A DNA stretch of 64,000 nucleotides, from the NCBI RefSeq assembly GCF_014851675.1, contig NZ_JACVAE010000001.1, positions 2,948,571 through 3,012,570 on the forward strand, given 5' to 3'. The DNA comes from Rhizobium sp. ARZ01 (lineage in GTDB: Bacteria > Pseudomonadota > Alphaproteobacteria > Rhizobiales > Rhizobiaceae). Made by a program: the position numbers and the translations under genes. Below, in pieces: positions 53,497-62,635 of this stretch. Each line of letters opens with the position of its first letter. Positions within the stretch are counted from its first letter, which is position 1. Under the pieces are notes generated by a model. It was not told where the DNA came from and ran no database searches. It saw nothing but the letters and a program-made list of their open reading frames with translations.

Positions 53497-54863
53497 TGAC
53501 GCGCGTGACGATCATAGCGATGGTGGCCTTCTGGGTCGCCATCGCCATCCCCGCCGAGGCCGCGGAGCGGACAGTCACGCCTGCCGACAACCTGGCGGCG
53601 ATCATCGAGGCGGCATCGCCGGGGGACCGCATCACCCTGCGGCCCGGCAAGCACAAGGGTCCAGTGAAGATCGCCAAATCCGTGACGCTGGAAGGTGAAC
53701 CTGGCGCTGCGATCATGGGCGACGGGAAAGGCACCGTCGTCACCATTGATGCGGCTGGCGTAACACTCCGCGGCCTTGAAATCAGCGGTTCTGGCACGAA
53801 TCTCGAAGGCATGGACTCGGGCGTCTTCGCGACCGAGAACGCGACAGGCGCGCTCATCGAACGGAACAGGGTCACCGGAAACCTCTACGGCATCTACGTC
53901 CACGGGGCCGCCGATTCCTTGCTCCGCCAAAACACGGTCATCGGCATGAAGGCGGGCCGCATGAGCGAATTGGGCAACGGGATCGCGGTCTGGAACGCGC
54001 CAGGTGCCAAGATTGTCGACAACGACGTCAGCTTCGGCCGCGATGGCATCTTCACCATCGCGAGCAAGCGCAATGTGTTCAGCGGCAACAAATTCCATGA
54101 CGTGCGGTTCGCGATCCATTACATGTACACCAACAACAGCGAGATCAGCGGCAACACGTCGACGGGGAACGCCGTCGGCTATGCGCTCATGTTCTCCAAC
54201 AGGCTGAAAATCATCGGCAACGTGTCTGACGGCGACCGCGATCATGGCCTCGTACTGAATTTCGCCAACGGATCACAAATAGAGGGGAACACCGTCATTG
54301 GACGGATGCAGCCCCAGAGCCGATGGACAACGGCCGGGAACCGCGACCCCGCGGACAAAATGCCTTCCGATGACAGCCCGGTGAGCCCCGACGCCAACCT
54401 CTCGGGCGAGAGACTGGGCCCGGAGAAGTGCATTTTCATCTACAACGCCAACAAGAACCGTCTGAAGGGCAACAGGTTCGACGGTTGCTCGATCGGCATT
54501 CATTTCACGGCCGGCTCGGAGGGCAATTCGATTAGCGGGAACGCCTTCATCAACAACCGCAATCAAGTCAAATACGTGGGAACTCGGTATCTCGATTGGT
54601 CGGTGGACGGCCGCGGCAACTACTGGAGCGACAATCCGGCGTTCGATCTCGACGGAGACGGGCTCGGCGACAACGCCTACCGGCCGAACGACGTCATGGA
54701 CAAGGTGATGTGGACCGCTCCTCAGGCGAAGTTCCTGGCCACGAGCCCCGCGGTCCAGGTCATCCGCTGGGCTCAGGCTCAATTTCCGGCCTTGCTGCCG
54801 GGTGGCGTCGTCGACAGCCATCCCCTGATGGCACCTCCAACCCAAGGGAGGTCGGCGCAATGA
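53493..54863 (+). CDS. nosD: Periplasmic copper-insertion protein NosD
   Basis: A 456-residue periplasmic protein needed for CuZ assembly. The signal peptide is [18 protein letters not shown]. The body is a right-handed beta helix of CASH/PbH1 repeats, seen in recurring GNxxxGN-type turns such as [33 protein letters not shown] and [17 protein letters not shown]. The conserved [21 protein letters not shown] loop near the end is typical of NosD. It receives copper from NosL and works with the NosFY ABC transporter. The ATG at 53493 overlaps the nosZ stop; a second ATG follows directly and cannot be told apart. Confidence 0.95.
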   Translation: MMTRVTIIAMVAFWVAIAIPAEAAERTVTPADNLAAIIEAASPGDRITLRPGKHKGPVKIAKSVTLEGEPGAAIMGDGKGTVVTIDAAGVTLRGLEISGSGTNLEGMDSGVFATENATGALIERNRVTGNLYGIYVHGAADSLLRQNTVIGMKAGRMSELGNGIAVWNAPGAKIVDNDVSFGRDGIFTIASKRNVFSGNKFHDVRFAIHYMYTNNSEISGNTSTGNAVGYALMFSNRLKIIGNVSDGDRDHGLVLNFANGSQIEGNTVIGRMQPQSRWTTAGNRDPADKMPSDDSPVSPDANLSGERLGPEKCIFIYNANKNRLKGNRFDGCSIGIHFTAGSEGNSISGNAFINNRNQVKYVGTRYLDWSVDGRGNYWSDNPAFDLDGDGLGDNAYRPNDVMDKVMWTAPQAKFLATSPAVQVIRWAQAQFPALLPGGVVDSHPLMAPPTQGRSAQ

Positions 54864-55777
54864 ATGCCACGACGGTAGCGATGTCAGGAGTCGGCAAGCG
54901 CTATGGCAGCGTCGAGGCGGTCCGGGACGTCACGTTCGAACTCAACGAGGGGGAGACTGTCGCGCTCGTCGGCCACAACGGAGCCGGCAAGACGACGCTG
55001 ATCAAGCTCATGCTTGGCCTGATCCGCCCTTCGACGGGCAGCGTGCTTGTTCTCGGCGAAAACCCTGCCAAAGGCGATTTCGAAGTTCGGAGGCGGCTCG
55101 GCTATCTGCCGGAGAGCGTGTCTTTCCACATGGCCCTGACGGGGCGGGAAACGCTGGCCTTCTACGCCCGCCTCAAGCGCGTCGAGGTCTCATCGGTGCC
55201 CGAGCTTCTGGAGCGGGTCGGACTGGCTCCGGCAGCAGCCGACCGTCCGGTTCGGACCTATTCAAAGGGCATGCGCCAGAGACTGGGACTGGCGCAGGCG
55301 TTGCTTGGCCATCCGCGGGTGCTGCTCCTGGACGAGCCCACGAGCGGTCTCGATCCGGCTCTTCGTCGGCGGTTCTACGATATCCTGGACGGACTCCGCT
55401 CCGCCGGAACGACGATCCTGCTTTCGTCGCACGCGTTGACCGAACTTGAAGGCCGTGCCGATCGCGTCGTGATCGTCAACGAAGGCGAGAAAGTCGCCGA
55501 TGGATCGCTGGACACTTTGCGAAGTTTGGCTCACCTGCCCACGCGCGTGACCGTCAAGCTTGCGACCGGCAAATCGCCTGCCGGCTGGAACGCCGGAAGC
55601 GGTTGGAGGATCACAGGCGTCGACACCGTCGAGACCGAGGTGGCGCTGGAAAACAAGGTCGCACTCCTTCGGGCGGTCACGGCCAACCCCGCGGAGGTTG
55701 CCGGGCTGCAACTCGTAGAGCCGACATTGGACGATCTCTATGCCCATTTTCTTGGCGGGCGAAAGGCGGCCGAATGA
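54860..55777 (+). CDS. nosF: ABC transporter ATP-binding protein NosF
   Basis: A 305-residue cytoplasmic ATPase of the NosFY transporter, thought to supply a sulfur species for the CuZ centre. Walker A is GHNGAGKTT (near residue 38), the Q-loop region follows in YLPESVSFHMALTGRE, the signature is YSKGMRQRLGLAQ (the variant with Lys that is usual in NosF) and Walker B is VLLLDEPTSGLD. The C-terminal 80 residues form the regulatory part. GGGAGG precedes the ATG at 54860, which overlaps the nosD stop as ATGA. It pairs with NosY directly downstream. Confidence 0.95.
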   Translation: MNATTVAMSGVGKRYGSVEAVRDVTFELNEGETVALVGHNGAGKTTLIKLMLGLIRPSTGSVLVLGENPAKGDFEVRRRLGYLPESVSFHMALTGRETLAFYARLKRVEVSSVPELLERVGLAPAAADRPVRTYSKGMRQRLGLAQALLGHPRVLLLDEPTSGLDPALRRRFYDILDGLRSAGTTILLSSHALTELEGRADRVVIVNEGEKVADGSLDTLRSLAHLPTRVTVKLATGKSPAGWNAGSGWRITGVDTVETEVALENKVALLRAVTANPAEVAGLQLVEPTLDDLYAHFLGGRKAAE

Positions 55778-56601
55778 AGAACGTCCTTATCATCGCCCGC
55801 AAGGAAATCCGCGAAGGATTGCGCAATCGGTGGGTGCTCGGGGCGACCCTCCTCCTTGCGGCGTTGGCGCTCACCCTCACCTCGCTGGGCAGCGCTCCAA
55901 CGGGCAACGTCGGGGTCAACAAGCTCGACGTGGTCATCGTCAGTCTATCCAGCCTGACCATCTTTCTCGTGCCGTTGATCGCGCTCCTGCTCTCGCACGA
56001 CGCGATCGTTGGCGAGATGGAGCGCGGCACCATGCTGCTGCTTCTAAGCTATCCGATCGGACGCAATCAGGTCATTCTCGGCAAGTTCCTCGGTCATATA
56101 GCCATCCTCTCCTTTGCGACGCTCTGCGGCTACGGTGCCGCCGCGCTGGCGCTCGCAATCACGGGGGCCGACATTGACGCTGCCAGTTGGTGGGCGTTCC
56201 TCAACATGCTCGGATCGTCGGTGCTCTTGGGCGCGGTATTCGTCGCGATCGGATACCTCGCCAGTGCGATCGTCAGCGAGCGGAGCACGGCGGGTGGCAT
56301 AGCCATCGGCATCTGGCTGCTTTTTGTCCTGATATACGACATGGCCTTGCTCGGAGCGCTGGTCGCGGCGAGGGGGCATGCCATCCCGTCAGGCCTACTG
56401 GATGCGGTATTGCTGTTCAATCCAACCGACGCCTACCGGATGCTCAACCTCGGCTCGGGCGAGGCGAGCGCCCTTTCGGGTCTGGGTGGCGTCGCAGAGC
56501 ATTCCGGACTCAACGCCGCGATGCTGGTCGCAGCGCTCGCTGCGTGGACCGTAGTGCCGCTTGCGCTCGCCGCGGCCGTCTTCTCGAGGAGGGAGCTATG
56601 A
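55774..56601 (+). CDS. nosY: ABC transporter permease NosY
   Basis: A 275-residue inner-membrane permease of the ABC-2 type. Six membrane spans can be traced, including WVLGATLLLAALALTL, IVSLSSLTIFLVPLIALLL, ILSFATLCGYGAAALALAI, VLLGAVFVAIGYLASAIV, GIAIGIWLLFVLIYDMALLG and MLVAALAAWTVVPLALAAAVF. The cytoplasmic loop ERGTMLLLLSYPIGRNQVILGKF couples to NosF. ATGA overlaps join it to nosF and nosL. With NosF and NosD it matures NosZ. Confidence 0.95.
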   Translation: MKNVLIIARKEIREGLRNRWVLGATLLLAALALTLTSLGSAPTGNVGVNKLDVVIVSLSSLTIFLVPLIALLLSHDAIVGEMERGTMLLLLSYPIGRNQVILGKFLGHIAILSFATLCGYGAAALALAITGADIDAASWWAFLNMLGSSVLLGAVFVAIGYLASAIVSERSTAGGIAIGIWLLFVLIYDMALLGALVAARGHAIPSGLLDAVLLFNPTDAYRMLNLGSGEASALSGLGGVAEHSGLNAAMLVAALAAWTVVPLALAAAVFSRREL

Positions 56602-57167
56602 GACGTGCTTTGGTGGCCGCGGCACTCCTGTCGGCGTTTCTGCTCGGAGGCTGCACGGAGGAGCAAAAAGCTCCTCCCCCGGCACCATACGCGCTGACGT
56701 CCGAGGCGATAGGCAGGTACTGCGGCATGAACGTGCTCGAACACCCAGGGCCGAAGGGCCAGATCATTCTCGACGCGCAAGTTCCCGAACCCATCTGGTT
56801 TTCGTCCGCCCGCGATGCTCTGGCGTTCACCATGTTGCCGGAGGAGCCGAAGGACATCGCGGCGATCTACGTCTCCGACATGAGTAAGGCACCGAACTGG
56901 GAGAAGCCCGGAGAGAACAACTGGATTGACGCCCGCAAGGCGTTCTACGTCATCGGCAGCTCTTTGCGGGGCGGCATGGGAGCCGAAGAGGCGGTGCCCT
57001 TCTCTACTGAAGAAGCGGCACGACAGTTTTCCGTCAAGAACGGCGGGCGCGTCGTCGCATTCAGTGAGGTCCCGCAGGACTACGTGCTGGGCCCAGGCGG
57101 TGTCGACGCCACGACCATCAGCCCGGTCGACACGGAGGAGAAGGTGGAAGGGCACGACCATGGCTAA
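56598..57167 (+). CDS. nosL: Copper chaperone lipoprotein NosL
   Basis: A 189-residue lipoprotein that delivers Cu(I) to NosD. The lipobox LLGGC ends the signal peptide, with the lipidated Cys near residue 20. The conserved YCGMNVLEHPGPKGQI carries the Cys and Met thought to bind copper, and VSDMSKAPNWEKPGENNWIDA and KAFYVIGSSLRGGMG are typical blocks. The C-terminus ends with EGHDHG, a small metal-binding tail. It is in the periplasm, anchored to a membrane. ATGA overlaps nosY; eight bases overlap nosX. Confidence 0.95.
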   Translation: MRRALVAAALLSAFLLGGCTEEQKAPPPAPYALTSEAIGRYCGMNVLEHPGPKGQIILDAQVPEPIWFSSARDALAFTMLPEEPKDIAAIYVSDMSKAPNWEKPGENNWIDARKAFYVIGSSLRGGMGAEEAVPFSTEEAARQFSVKNGGRVVAFSEVPQDYVLGPGGVDATTISPVDTEEKVEGHDHG

Positions 57168-58149
57168 AAGATACACTCGACGCCGCGCCATCGCGATCTT
57201 CGCCGCAGCGGCCGGTTTGCCCCTCCTGACGGCCGCAAAGGCGGCGTCGAGCGTCGTCACCTGGAAGGGGCAAGCTCTCGGCGCGCCAGCAACACTGATC
57301 CTCAATCACGAATACCGCGTGCGCGCCGAACGGTTGATCGACGCGATCGTCGCCGAGGTCACGAGGCTAGAACGCGTGTTCAGCCTCTATCGCGACGATT
57401 CCGCACTTTCCGAGTTGAACAGGGTCGGCGCTCTGGTCGCGCCCCCGCAGGACCTCGTGGCCTTGCTTGGCTCCTGCCAGGAATTTTGGAACATGAGTGA
57501 CGGTGCGTTCGATCCCACTATACAGCCACTGTGGTCGCTATACCGAGACCACTTCAAACTGCCCGAAGCGGACCCCTCCGGTCCATCGGCCGAAACGATC
57601 AGAGATGCACTCGATGCCGTTGGCTTCGACAACATCGAATTCAACAGGGATCGCATTGTCCTAACCCGACCCCAAATGGCGGTGACTTTGAATGGCGTAG
57701 CCCAAGGCTACATCACGGACAGGATCGTGGACTTGCTGAGAGGGGCCGGGGTGACCAGCAGTCTCGTGGACATGGGGGAAGACCGCGCTATAGGCTCGAG
57801 GGCGGATGGAACGCCGTGGCGGATCGGCCTTGCAGAGCGACAGGACGACGCGTTTCCCGACGTCGTTCTTGAAGTCACCAATAAGGCAGTCGCAACGTCG
57901 AGTGGGACGGGCTTCCATTTCGACGAGGCACAGCGCTTCAGCCATATTCTTGACCCGCGCACCGGAGAACCGGCTGCATTGTACAGGCGCGTGACTGTCA
58001 TCGCCGATGATGCGACCACTGCAGATGCTTTGTCGACGGCATTCAGCTTGATGCATGAGACCAGTATTCGATCGACGATAGACCGCAGATCAGGCGTTCT
58101 AGTTGACCTTGTCCGGGCGGACGGCGGCCATCGCCGTTTCGAAACGTGA
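57160..58149 (+). CDS. nosX: FAD:protein FMN transferase NosX (ApbE family)
   Basis: A 329-residue periplasmic ApbE-type enzyme that attaches FMN to a threonine of NosR. A twin-arginine signal (TRRRAIAIFAAAAGLPLLTAA) points to Tat export, as known for NosX. Family blocks are VFSLYRDDSALSELNR, GAFDPTIQPLWSLY, VTLNGVAQGYITDRIVDLL, SSLVDMGEDRAIG and the metal-site region RFSHILDPRTGEPA and ADALSTAFSLM. The ATG at 57160 overlaps the nosL end. Its presence is typical of alphaproteobacterial nos operons. Confidence 0.95.
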   Translation: MAKRYTRRRAIAIFAAAAGLPLLTAAKAASSVVTWKGQALGAPATLILNHEYRVRAERLIDAIVAEVTRLERVFSLYRDDSALSELNRVGALVAPPQDLVALLGSCQEFWNMSDGAFDPTIQPLWSLYRDHFKLPEADPSGPSAETIRDALDAVGFDNIEFNRDRIVLTRPQMAVTLNGVAQGYITDRIVDLLRGAGVTSSLVDMGEDRAIGSRADGTPWRIGLAERQDDAFPDVVLEVTNKAVATSSGTGFHFDEAQRFSHILDPRTGEPAALYRRVTVIADDATTADALSTAFSLMHETSIRSTIDRRSGVLVDLVRADGGHRRFET

Positions 58150-58224
58150 GCCTGAAATCGCGCAACGCTGGTGCTCGCATTTTCCATAGCGCAACCACAA
58201 CAACCCCCAACGGAGTACTTGAGC

Positions 58225-58659
58225 ATGCACCTTCTGAAAAATTTGGCCGCGGCGACTATGCTTGCAGTGATCGCAATTCCGGCTGCGGCTGCCGACTTCG
58301 AGGTTCATATGATGAACAAGGGCCCTGACGGGGTGATGGTATTCGAGCCTGTGCTGACGAAGGTACAGCCGGGTGACACGATCACCTTTCTTCCCACCGA
58401 CAAGGGTCACAACGCTGAAACGATGAACGGCCTGATCCCCGAAGGGGCCGAAGCCTTCAAAAGCAAGATCAACGACACTTTGAAGCAGACCTTCACGGTG
58501 CCAGGAGCATACGTGATTAAATGCACGCCGCATTTTGCGATGGGGATGGTCGCCGTTGTCGTAGTTGGCGACTCTCCGGCGAACCTCGATTCGGTCAAGT
58601 CCGGGAAACTCCCGAAGAAGGCCCGGGAACGGGTCGACAAGGCGCTTTCGCAGCTCTAG
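58225..58659 (+). CDS. Pseudoazurin (blue copper electron donor)
   Basis: A 144-residue periplasmic cupredoxin. The signal peptide is [23 protein letters not shown]. Type 1 copper ligands are His in DKGHNAETM, and Cys, His and Met in [10 protein letters not shown] near residue 100. The order and spacing are those of pseudoazurins, which give electrons to nitrite and nitrous oxide reductases. It lies 75 bases after nosX, so it should be the local donor to NosZ. CGGAG lies nine bases before the ATG. The C-terminal part ([18 protein letters not shown]) is the usual helix. Confidence 0.95.
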   Translation: MHLLKNLAAATMLAVIAIPAAAADFEVHMMNKGPDGVMVFEPVLTKVQPGDTITFLPTDKGHNAETMNGLIPEGAEAFKSKINDTLKQTFTVPGAYVIKCTPHFAMGMVAVVVVGDSPANLDSVKSGKLPKKARERVDKALSQL

Positions 58660-58670
58660 GCGGATGCTAA

Positions 58671-58711
58671 GAGAAAGCCGGCGGTCGAAAAGGTCGCCGG
58701 TCTCTTTTTTT
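58671..58711 (+). terminator. Terminator after pseudoazurin
   Basis: A CCGGCG/CGCCGG stem with outer GAGA/TCTC pairing and a loop around GAAAAG is followed by seven T bases, twelve bases past the stop. It is a strong Rho-independent terminator for the nos-pseudoazurin unit. Confidence 0.88.
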
Positions 58712-59006
58712 GGACGTTCGGAGGAATCTCACAACAAATACACCAGTTAAGTTCAGATTCATGAGAGCGTGCGCGTAGCTACCCTGAACCCGCATCCTAA
58801 GGCGACCTCCAGCTCAGGGGAGTGCAGCTACCGCGCTGACTTTTTACTCGTCTCAGGGAGAGAGTATGTGCTAATTTAACTCCCTCAAGCCAAAGCGGAA
58901 AGCAGTTCCAGTTTTTCCTGATCAGCGCCAGCCTACCGGCGCGAGGCGCGACCCCGCGATATATGCCGTAAGCTTCATGCCGCCTTCAAACTCTGGGAGG
59001 AATGCC

Positions 59007-60185
59007 ATGGGCGACGTCGCAATCAAGAGCCCGATGCAATACCTCGACAAGGCCACCGGTGCGCTGCGCGATCTTGGCCTTATGCCGTCGAAGGTCGAGG
59101 ACGCCCCGATCAACAGCCTGCTGGAGCAGATCTCGACCTTAGAGCCGGACAAAATCGCGGCGATCGCGCGCACCCTTGGCCAGGCCTCGGTTTTCAATGA
59201 GGTCGTTCGCGAACAAACTACGGCGATGGACATCGGCACGCGCTACCAAGAGCTGGCCAAGAGCTTCGACTCCATCCGCGACGACGCCAAGGCCATGGTC
59301 GACCAGATCGACGACGGCAAGCTCGATATCTTCGAGCGCGTCGCCAACGTCTGGACTAAGCTCTCCCGAGGCGACATAGCCGACCGCTTCGATACCATCA
59401 AGGCGACCTATCTCGACGTCTCCAAGGCCACCAAGGACCAAATCCAGCGCGAGGGAACTATTCTCGAAGCTTATCGGGACTTCCGAGGCGCGCTCAAACA
59501 GTCCGAGGTGTTGGCTCTGGAAGTACTGAAGTCGGCCGAGCAACGCCTCGCGGAGGCCCAGGCTGTACTCAAGACTGCTTCCGATAAAGTCGCCAATTTC
59601 GCAGGGACCGAGCCCGCTGAGCGCGCCAAGCTGGAGTTGGAGCGCGACGAGTGTCTCCGCCGCACGCAGGACGAGGACAAGCGCTACCAGATCGCCAAAG
59701 ACCTCTCTGACAATCTGACGGTCAGCTACAATACGTCCGAGGTCGTGATGACCCGACTGATGCAGACGACCAACGCCAAAGAGCGCGTCTACGCGCAGTC
59801 CGTGAGCTTTTTCTCCACCAACGACAGCGTGCTCACAGCGCTCAAGGCGTCGTTCAGCGGCATGTTCGGACTGCATGAATCCACCCAGACGCTGGAAGTC
59901 ATGAAGGAGGGCATGTCGAAGAGTATCGAGGTGCTGGCCGACATGGGAGGCAAAGTGCAGGAAGCCGCCGTGCGCGCCGGCTACGGGCCGACCATCCGCG
60001 CCGACGCGGTTAAGAAGCTCGTCGAGAGCGTCATTGGCTTCCAGGAGAAGTCACTCGGCATCGTCGCCGAGATGCGAGACATGTCGACCAAGAACTCGGC
60101 TGAAATCCGAGACGCTGTTGAAGACGGCACGAAGCGCATCACCAGGCTTGTCGCCGACGGCAAGGCACTTGGCATCAATGGTTGA
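59007..60185 (+). CDS. Helical protein, possibly TelA-like, first gene of a three-gene operon
   Basis: A 392-residue soluble protein that is almost all helix, with coiled-coil stretches (about residues 70-130 and 165-235: LEVLKSAEQRLAEAQAVL, KLELERDECLRRTQDEDKRY). There is no signal or span. The C-terminal third (VYAQSVSFFSTNDSVLTALK, then GMFGLHESTQTLEVMKEGMS) has some likeness to the TelA/KlaC toxic-anion resistance family, but I see no diagnostic motif. GGGAGGA precedes the ATG at 59007, deciding against a start ten codons upstream. It overlaps the next gene by eight bases. The operon is not known to me as a characterised system. Confidence 0.8.
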   Translation: MGDVAIKSPMQYLDKATGALRDLGLMPSKVEDAPINSLLEQISTLEPDKIAAIARTLGQASVFNEVVREQTTAMDIGTRYQELAKSFDSIRDDAKAMVDQIDDGKLDIFERVANVWTKLSRGDIADRFDTIKATYLDVSKATKDQIQREGTILEAYRDFRGALKQSEVLALEVLKSAEQRLAEAQAVLKTASDKVANFAGTEPAERAKLELERDECLRRTQDEDKRYQIAKDLSDNLTVSYNTSEVVMTRLMQTTNAKERVYAQSVSFFSTNDSVLTALKASFSGMFGLHESTQTLEVMKEGMSKSIEVLADMGGKVQEAAVRAGYGPTIRADAVKKLVESVIGFQEKSLGIVAEMRDMSTKNSAEIRDAVEDGTKRITRLVADGKALGING

Positions 60186-61167
60186 CACTGTCAACGCAAC
60201 CGGTCAGCCCGCTTCTGAGGCTCTGCCCCGCGCCGCCGGGCGCGCCGGCACGCTCGATGAACTGATGTTGTCGATGGACGTTGTCGACACGCTGCGCCAT
60301 CAGGAGGGTCTCGTCTCCCGCGAACTCGACGAGGATCGCCGCGAGCAAGAGCTGTTGGACCGGCTCCGCTCCACATACAAGAGCCAGGGGATCGACGTTC
60401 CCGACCGCCTTCTCATCGAAGGCGTTAAGGGGATGAAGGAGAGCCGGTTCGTCTACACGCCCCATCCGCCATCGATGGGCGTGACGCTGGCGAAGATGTG
60501 GGTGAGGCGTGGCCGCATCGGCGCCATCGCCGGCGTGCTCTTCGGCCTCGTGGCAGCGGGTTGGCTCGGCTACTCGCTGCTTGTGGAGCGCCCCGCGCGG
60601 CTGGCGGAGGAACGGGCCCGCATTGAGCTTACCGAGACCATTCCTGCCTCGCTCGAACAGGTCCGCGCAGATGTTCTTGCCGACGCCAACGTTGACGAGG
60701 CGAAGCAAAGGGCCGAGCAGCTTTACGCCGACGCACAGTCGGCGCTGAAGGCCGGCGACGCCGCGGCCGCTCGGACACTGCTCGGCGCTCTGGAAACGCT
60801 CCGGGCCGAGGTGCGCAGCACCTATCAGCTTCTCGTGGTCTCCCGCCCTGGCGAACGCTCCGGCGTATTCCGCGTTCCCGAAAACAATCCAAGCGCGCAA
60901 AACTACTACCTCATAGTGGAGCCGGTTTCCGCAGATGGGAAGGTCCTCTCCGTCCCTGTGACGAGCGAGGAGGACTCAAAGAGTGCGGTGGCCAACAAGT
61001 GGGGTGTCCGTGTCTCCAAGCCGGTCTACGACACTGTCGCTCGCGATAAGCAGGACGATGGCATCATTCAGAACCGGCGCATCGGCGAGAAGAAGCGCGG
61101 CGAACTCGTCGTCGACTGGACGGTTCCTATGCCCCCCGGCACCGGCGGCGCCATCCTGAACTGGTAG
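60178..61167 (+). CDS. Single-span membrane protein (DUF6384-like), second gene of the operon
   Basis: A 329-residue protein. The N-terminal 100 residues are cytoplasmic and helical (LDELMLSMDVVDTLRHQEGL, then REQELLDRLRSTYKSQGIDVPD). One membrane span follows (IGAIAGVLFGLVAAGWLGYSLLV, residues about 116-136), then a periplasmic or cytosolic part: a helical hairpin (ADANVDEAKQRAEQLYADAQ) and a beta domain (YYLIVEPVSADGKVLSVPVT) near the end. The layout fits proteins named DUF6384 that sit in the same gene trio. The ATG overlaps the upstream stop, so the three proteins are probably made in fixed ratio. Function unknown. Confidence 0.8.
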   Translation: MVDTVNATGQPASEALPRAAGRAGTLDELMLSMDVVDTLRHQEGLVSRELDEDRREQELLDRLRSTYKSQGIDVPDRLLIEGVKGMKESRFVYTPHPPSMGVTLAKMWVRRGRIGAIAGVLFGLVAAGWLGYSLLVERPARLAEERARIELTETIPASLEQVRADVLADANVDEAKQRAEQLYADAQSALKAGDAAAARTLLGALETLRAEVRSTYQLLVVSRPGERSGVFRVPENNPSAQNYYLIVEPVSADGKVLSVPVTSEEDSKSAVANKWGVRVSKPVYDTVARDKQDDGIIQNRRIGEKKRGELVVDWTVPMPPGTGGAILNW

Positions 61168-61177
61168 GAACTTGACG

Positions 61178-62557
61178 ATGATCAGCGGCCAGCAGGCTCT
61201 AAGGCAGATCGAACAGGCGGGCGCCGACATCCGCTCGCAAGAGAACGCCCTCGATACGGCGTTGCGGTCAGCCGACGAGGCGACAGTGCGCCTTCAAGCC
61301 GACCGCACGGGGCTCGTCCGCCAGCTCGCCCAGATCAGGCTCGATGCGCTGCAGAAGGAGAAGATCGTCTCTCAGCTTGATCTCGCCGAGCGGCAGGCCC
61401 TCCAACTCCTGGCGGAAGACCGCCAACGCCTCGACGACTTGTCCGAGCGTCTGGCCGAGGCGACGAAGGCCACCCAGGCAGCAGAGAGCGAGCGTCACGC
61501 GGCACTCGCCAAAGTAACGGTGGCGTTGGAAGCGCTGGAAGAACTTCAGGCATCCGTCGAACCGAAGGTGCGCGGCAGCGCGGAGTGGATCGCACAAAAA
61601 GGGGCGGTTGACCGGGCGGCCACTATTGCCGAAGCATCCGACAGCAAGGCCAAGGCGAGCGAGGCAGACCGGGAGGCAAAGCGCGTGCCCTATGAGGCGG
61701 ATCCATTGTTCATGTATTTGTGGAAGCGGAAGTTCGGTACTTCCGACTACCGCTCCGGCTTTTTCGTGCGCTTCTTCGATCGAAAGGTCGCGAACCTCGT
61801 GAACTATATTGATGCGCGCACCAACTACACCATGTTGAACGAGATCCCGACCCGGCTCCGCCAACACGCTGACGATTGTAAGGCCACGCTTGATGCTGAG
61901 AAGGCCAAGCTCGTGGACATCGAGCAGGCCGGGTTGCGCGTGGCCGGGAGTACTCCCCTGGAAGGCGCGCTCGCGAACGCGCGCGCGGAGCTGGTAGCGT
62001 CGGAGGAGCGCCTCGGCAAAGCGCAGGCTGAGATGAAGGCCTGCGATGCCGAACGGGATGGCGCGTTGGTGGGCGAGGGGACGTCCGCCTATCACCGCGC
62101 CATCGAGCTAATGGCGGCGGCCGATGAGCAGCAGGACGTCCGCGAACTCACGGCCGAAGCCGCTCAAACCAAGAGCGCCGAGGATGATGCACTGGTTCGC
62201 AAAATCGCTGAGATTAACGAGGCGCTCGCATCGGCTGAGCAGGAGGCCGGCGAACTCAGACGCAAAGCGCAGGTCATCGCCCAGCAACGAGCGGAAATCG
62301 AAGCCCAGCGCGACCAATTCCGCCGGCAGGGCTACGACAATCCGATGGGCCGGTTCAACAATGACCAAATCATAGGCGAGGTACTTGGCAGCATCCTCAA
62401 GGGCGTCGTGCAGGGAGCGGTTGTTGGTGGCGTGCTGCAAGGCGGCTACAGCCAGCGCGCGCCCCGAGCCGACAGCGGTTTCGGCGGCGGCGGCGGCTTC
62501 ACCCTGCCGGATTTCGGCGGAGGGGGCGGCGGCTTCCGCACCGGCGGGGGGTTCTAG
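61178..62557 (+). CDS. Coiled-coil protein with glycine-rich tail, third gene of the operon
   Basis: A 459-residue protein. Residues about 10-130 form a coiled coil (RTGLVRQLAQIRLDALQKEK). A middle domain of about 60 residues (DPLFMYLWKRKFGTSDYRSG, FFVRFFDRKVANLVNYIDAR) is the most conserved-looking part, with aromatic and basic residues. A second coiled coil covers about 245-370. The C-terminus is a glycine-zipper-like segment (IIGEVLGSILKGVVQGAVVGGVL) and a tail of GGGGG and FGGG runs. It starts at the ATG 61178, ten bases past the upstream stop, with GGA nearby. The glycine-zipper suggests membrane contact. Function unknown. Confidence 0.8.
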   Translation: MISGQQALRQIEQAGADIRSQENALDTALRSADEATVRLQADRTGLVRQLAQIRLDALQKEKIVSQLDLAERQALQLLAEDRQRLDDLSERLAEATKATQAAESERHAALAKVTVALEALEELQASVEPKVRGSAEWIAQKGAVDRAATIAEASDSKAKASEADREAKRVPYEADPLFMYLWKRKFGTSDYRSGFFVRFFDRKVANLVNYIDARTNYTMLNEIPTRLRQHADDCKATLDAEKAKLVDIEQAGLRVAGSTPLEGALANARAELVASEERLGKAQAEMKACDAERDGALVGEGTSAYHRAIELMAAADEQQDVRELTAEAAQTKSAEDDALVRKIAEINEALASAEQEAGELRRKAQVIAQQRAEIEAQRDQFRRQGYDNPMGRFNNDQIIGEVLGSILKGVVQGAVVGGVLQGGYSQRAPRADSGFGGGGGFTLPDFGGGGGGFRTGGGF

Positions 62558-62635
62558 ACCCCACCCTCGATCGATGCATCGAAAAGCGTCCAGACCGCGA
62601 GAGCTGCCGTGACGAACCTCGGAGGGCGGCTCGGG

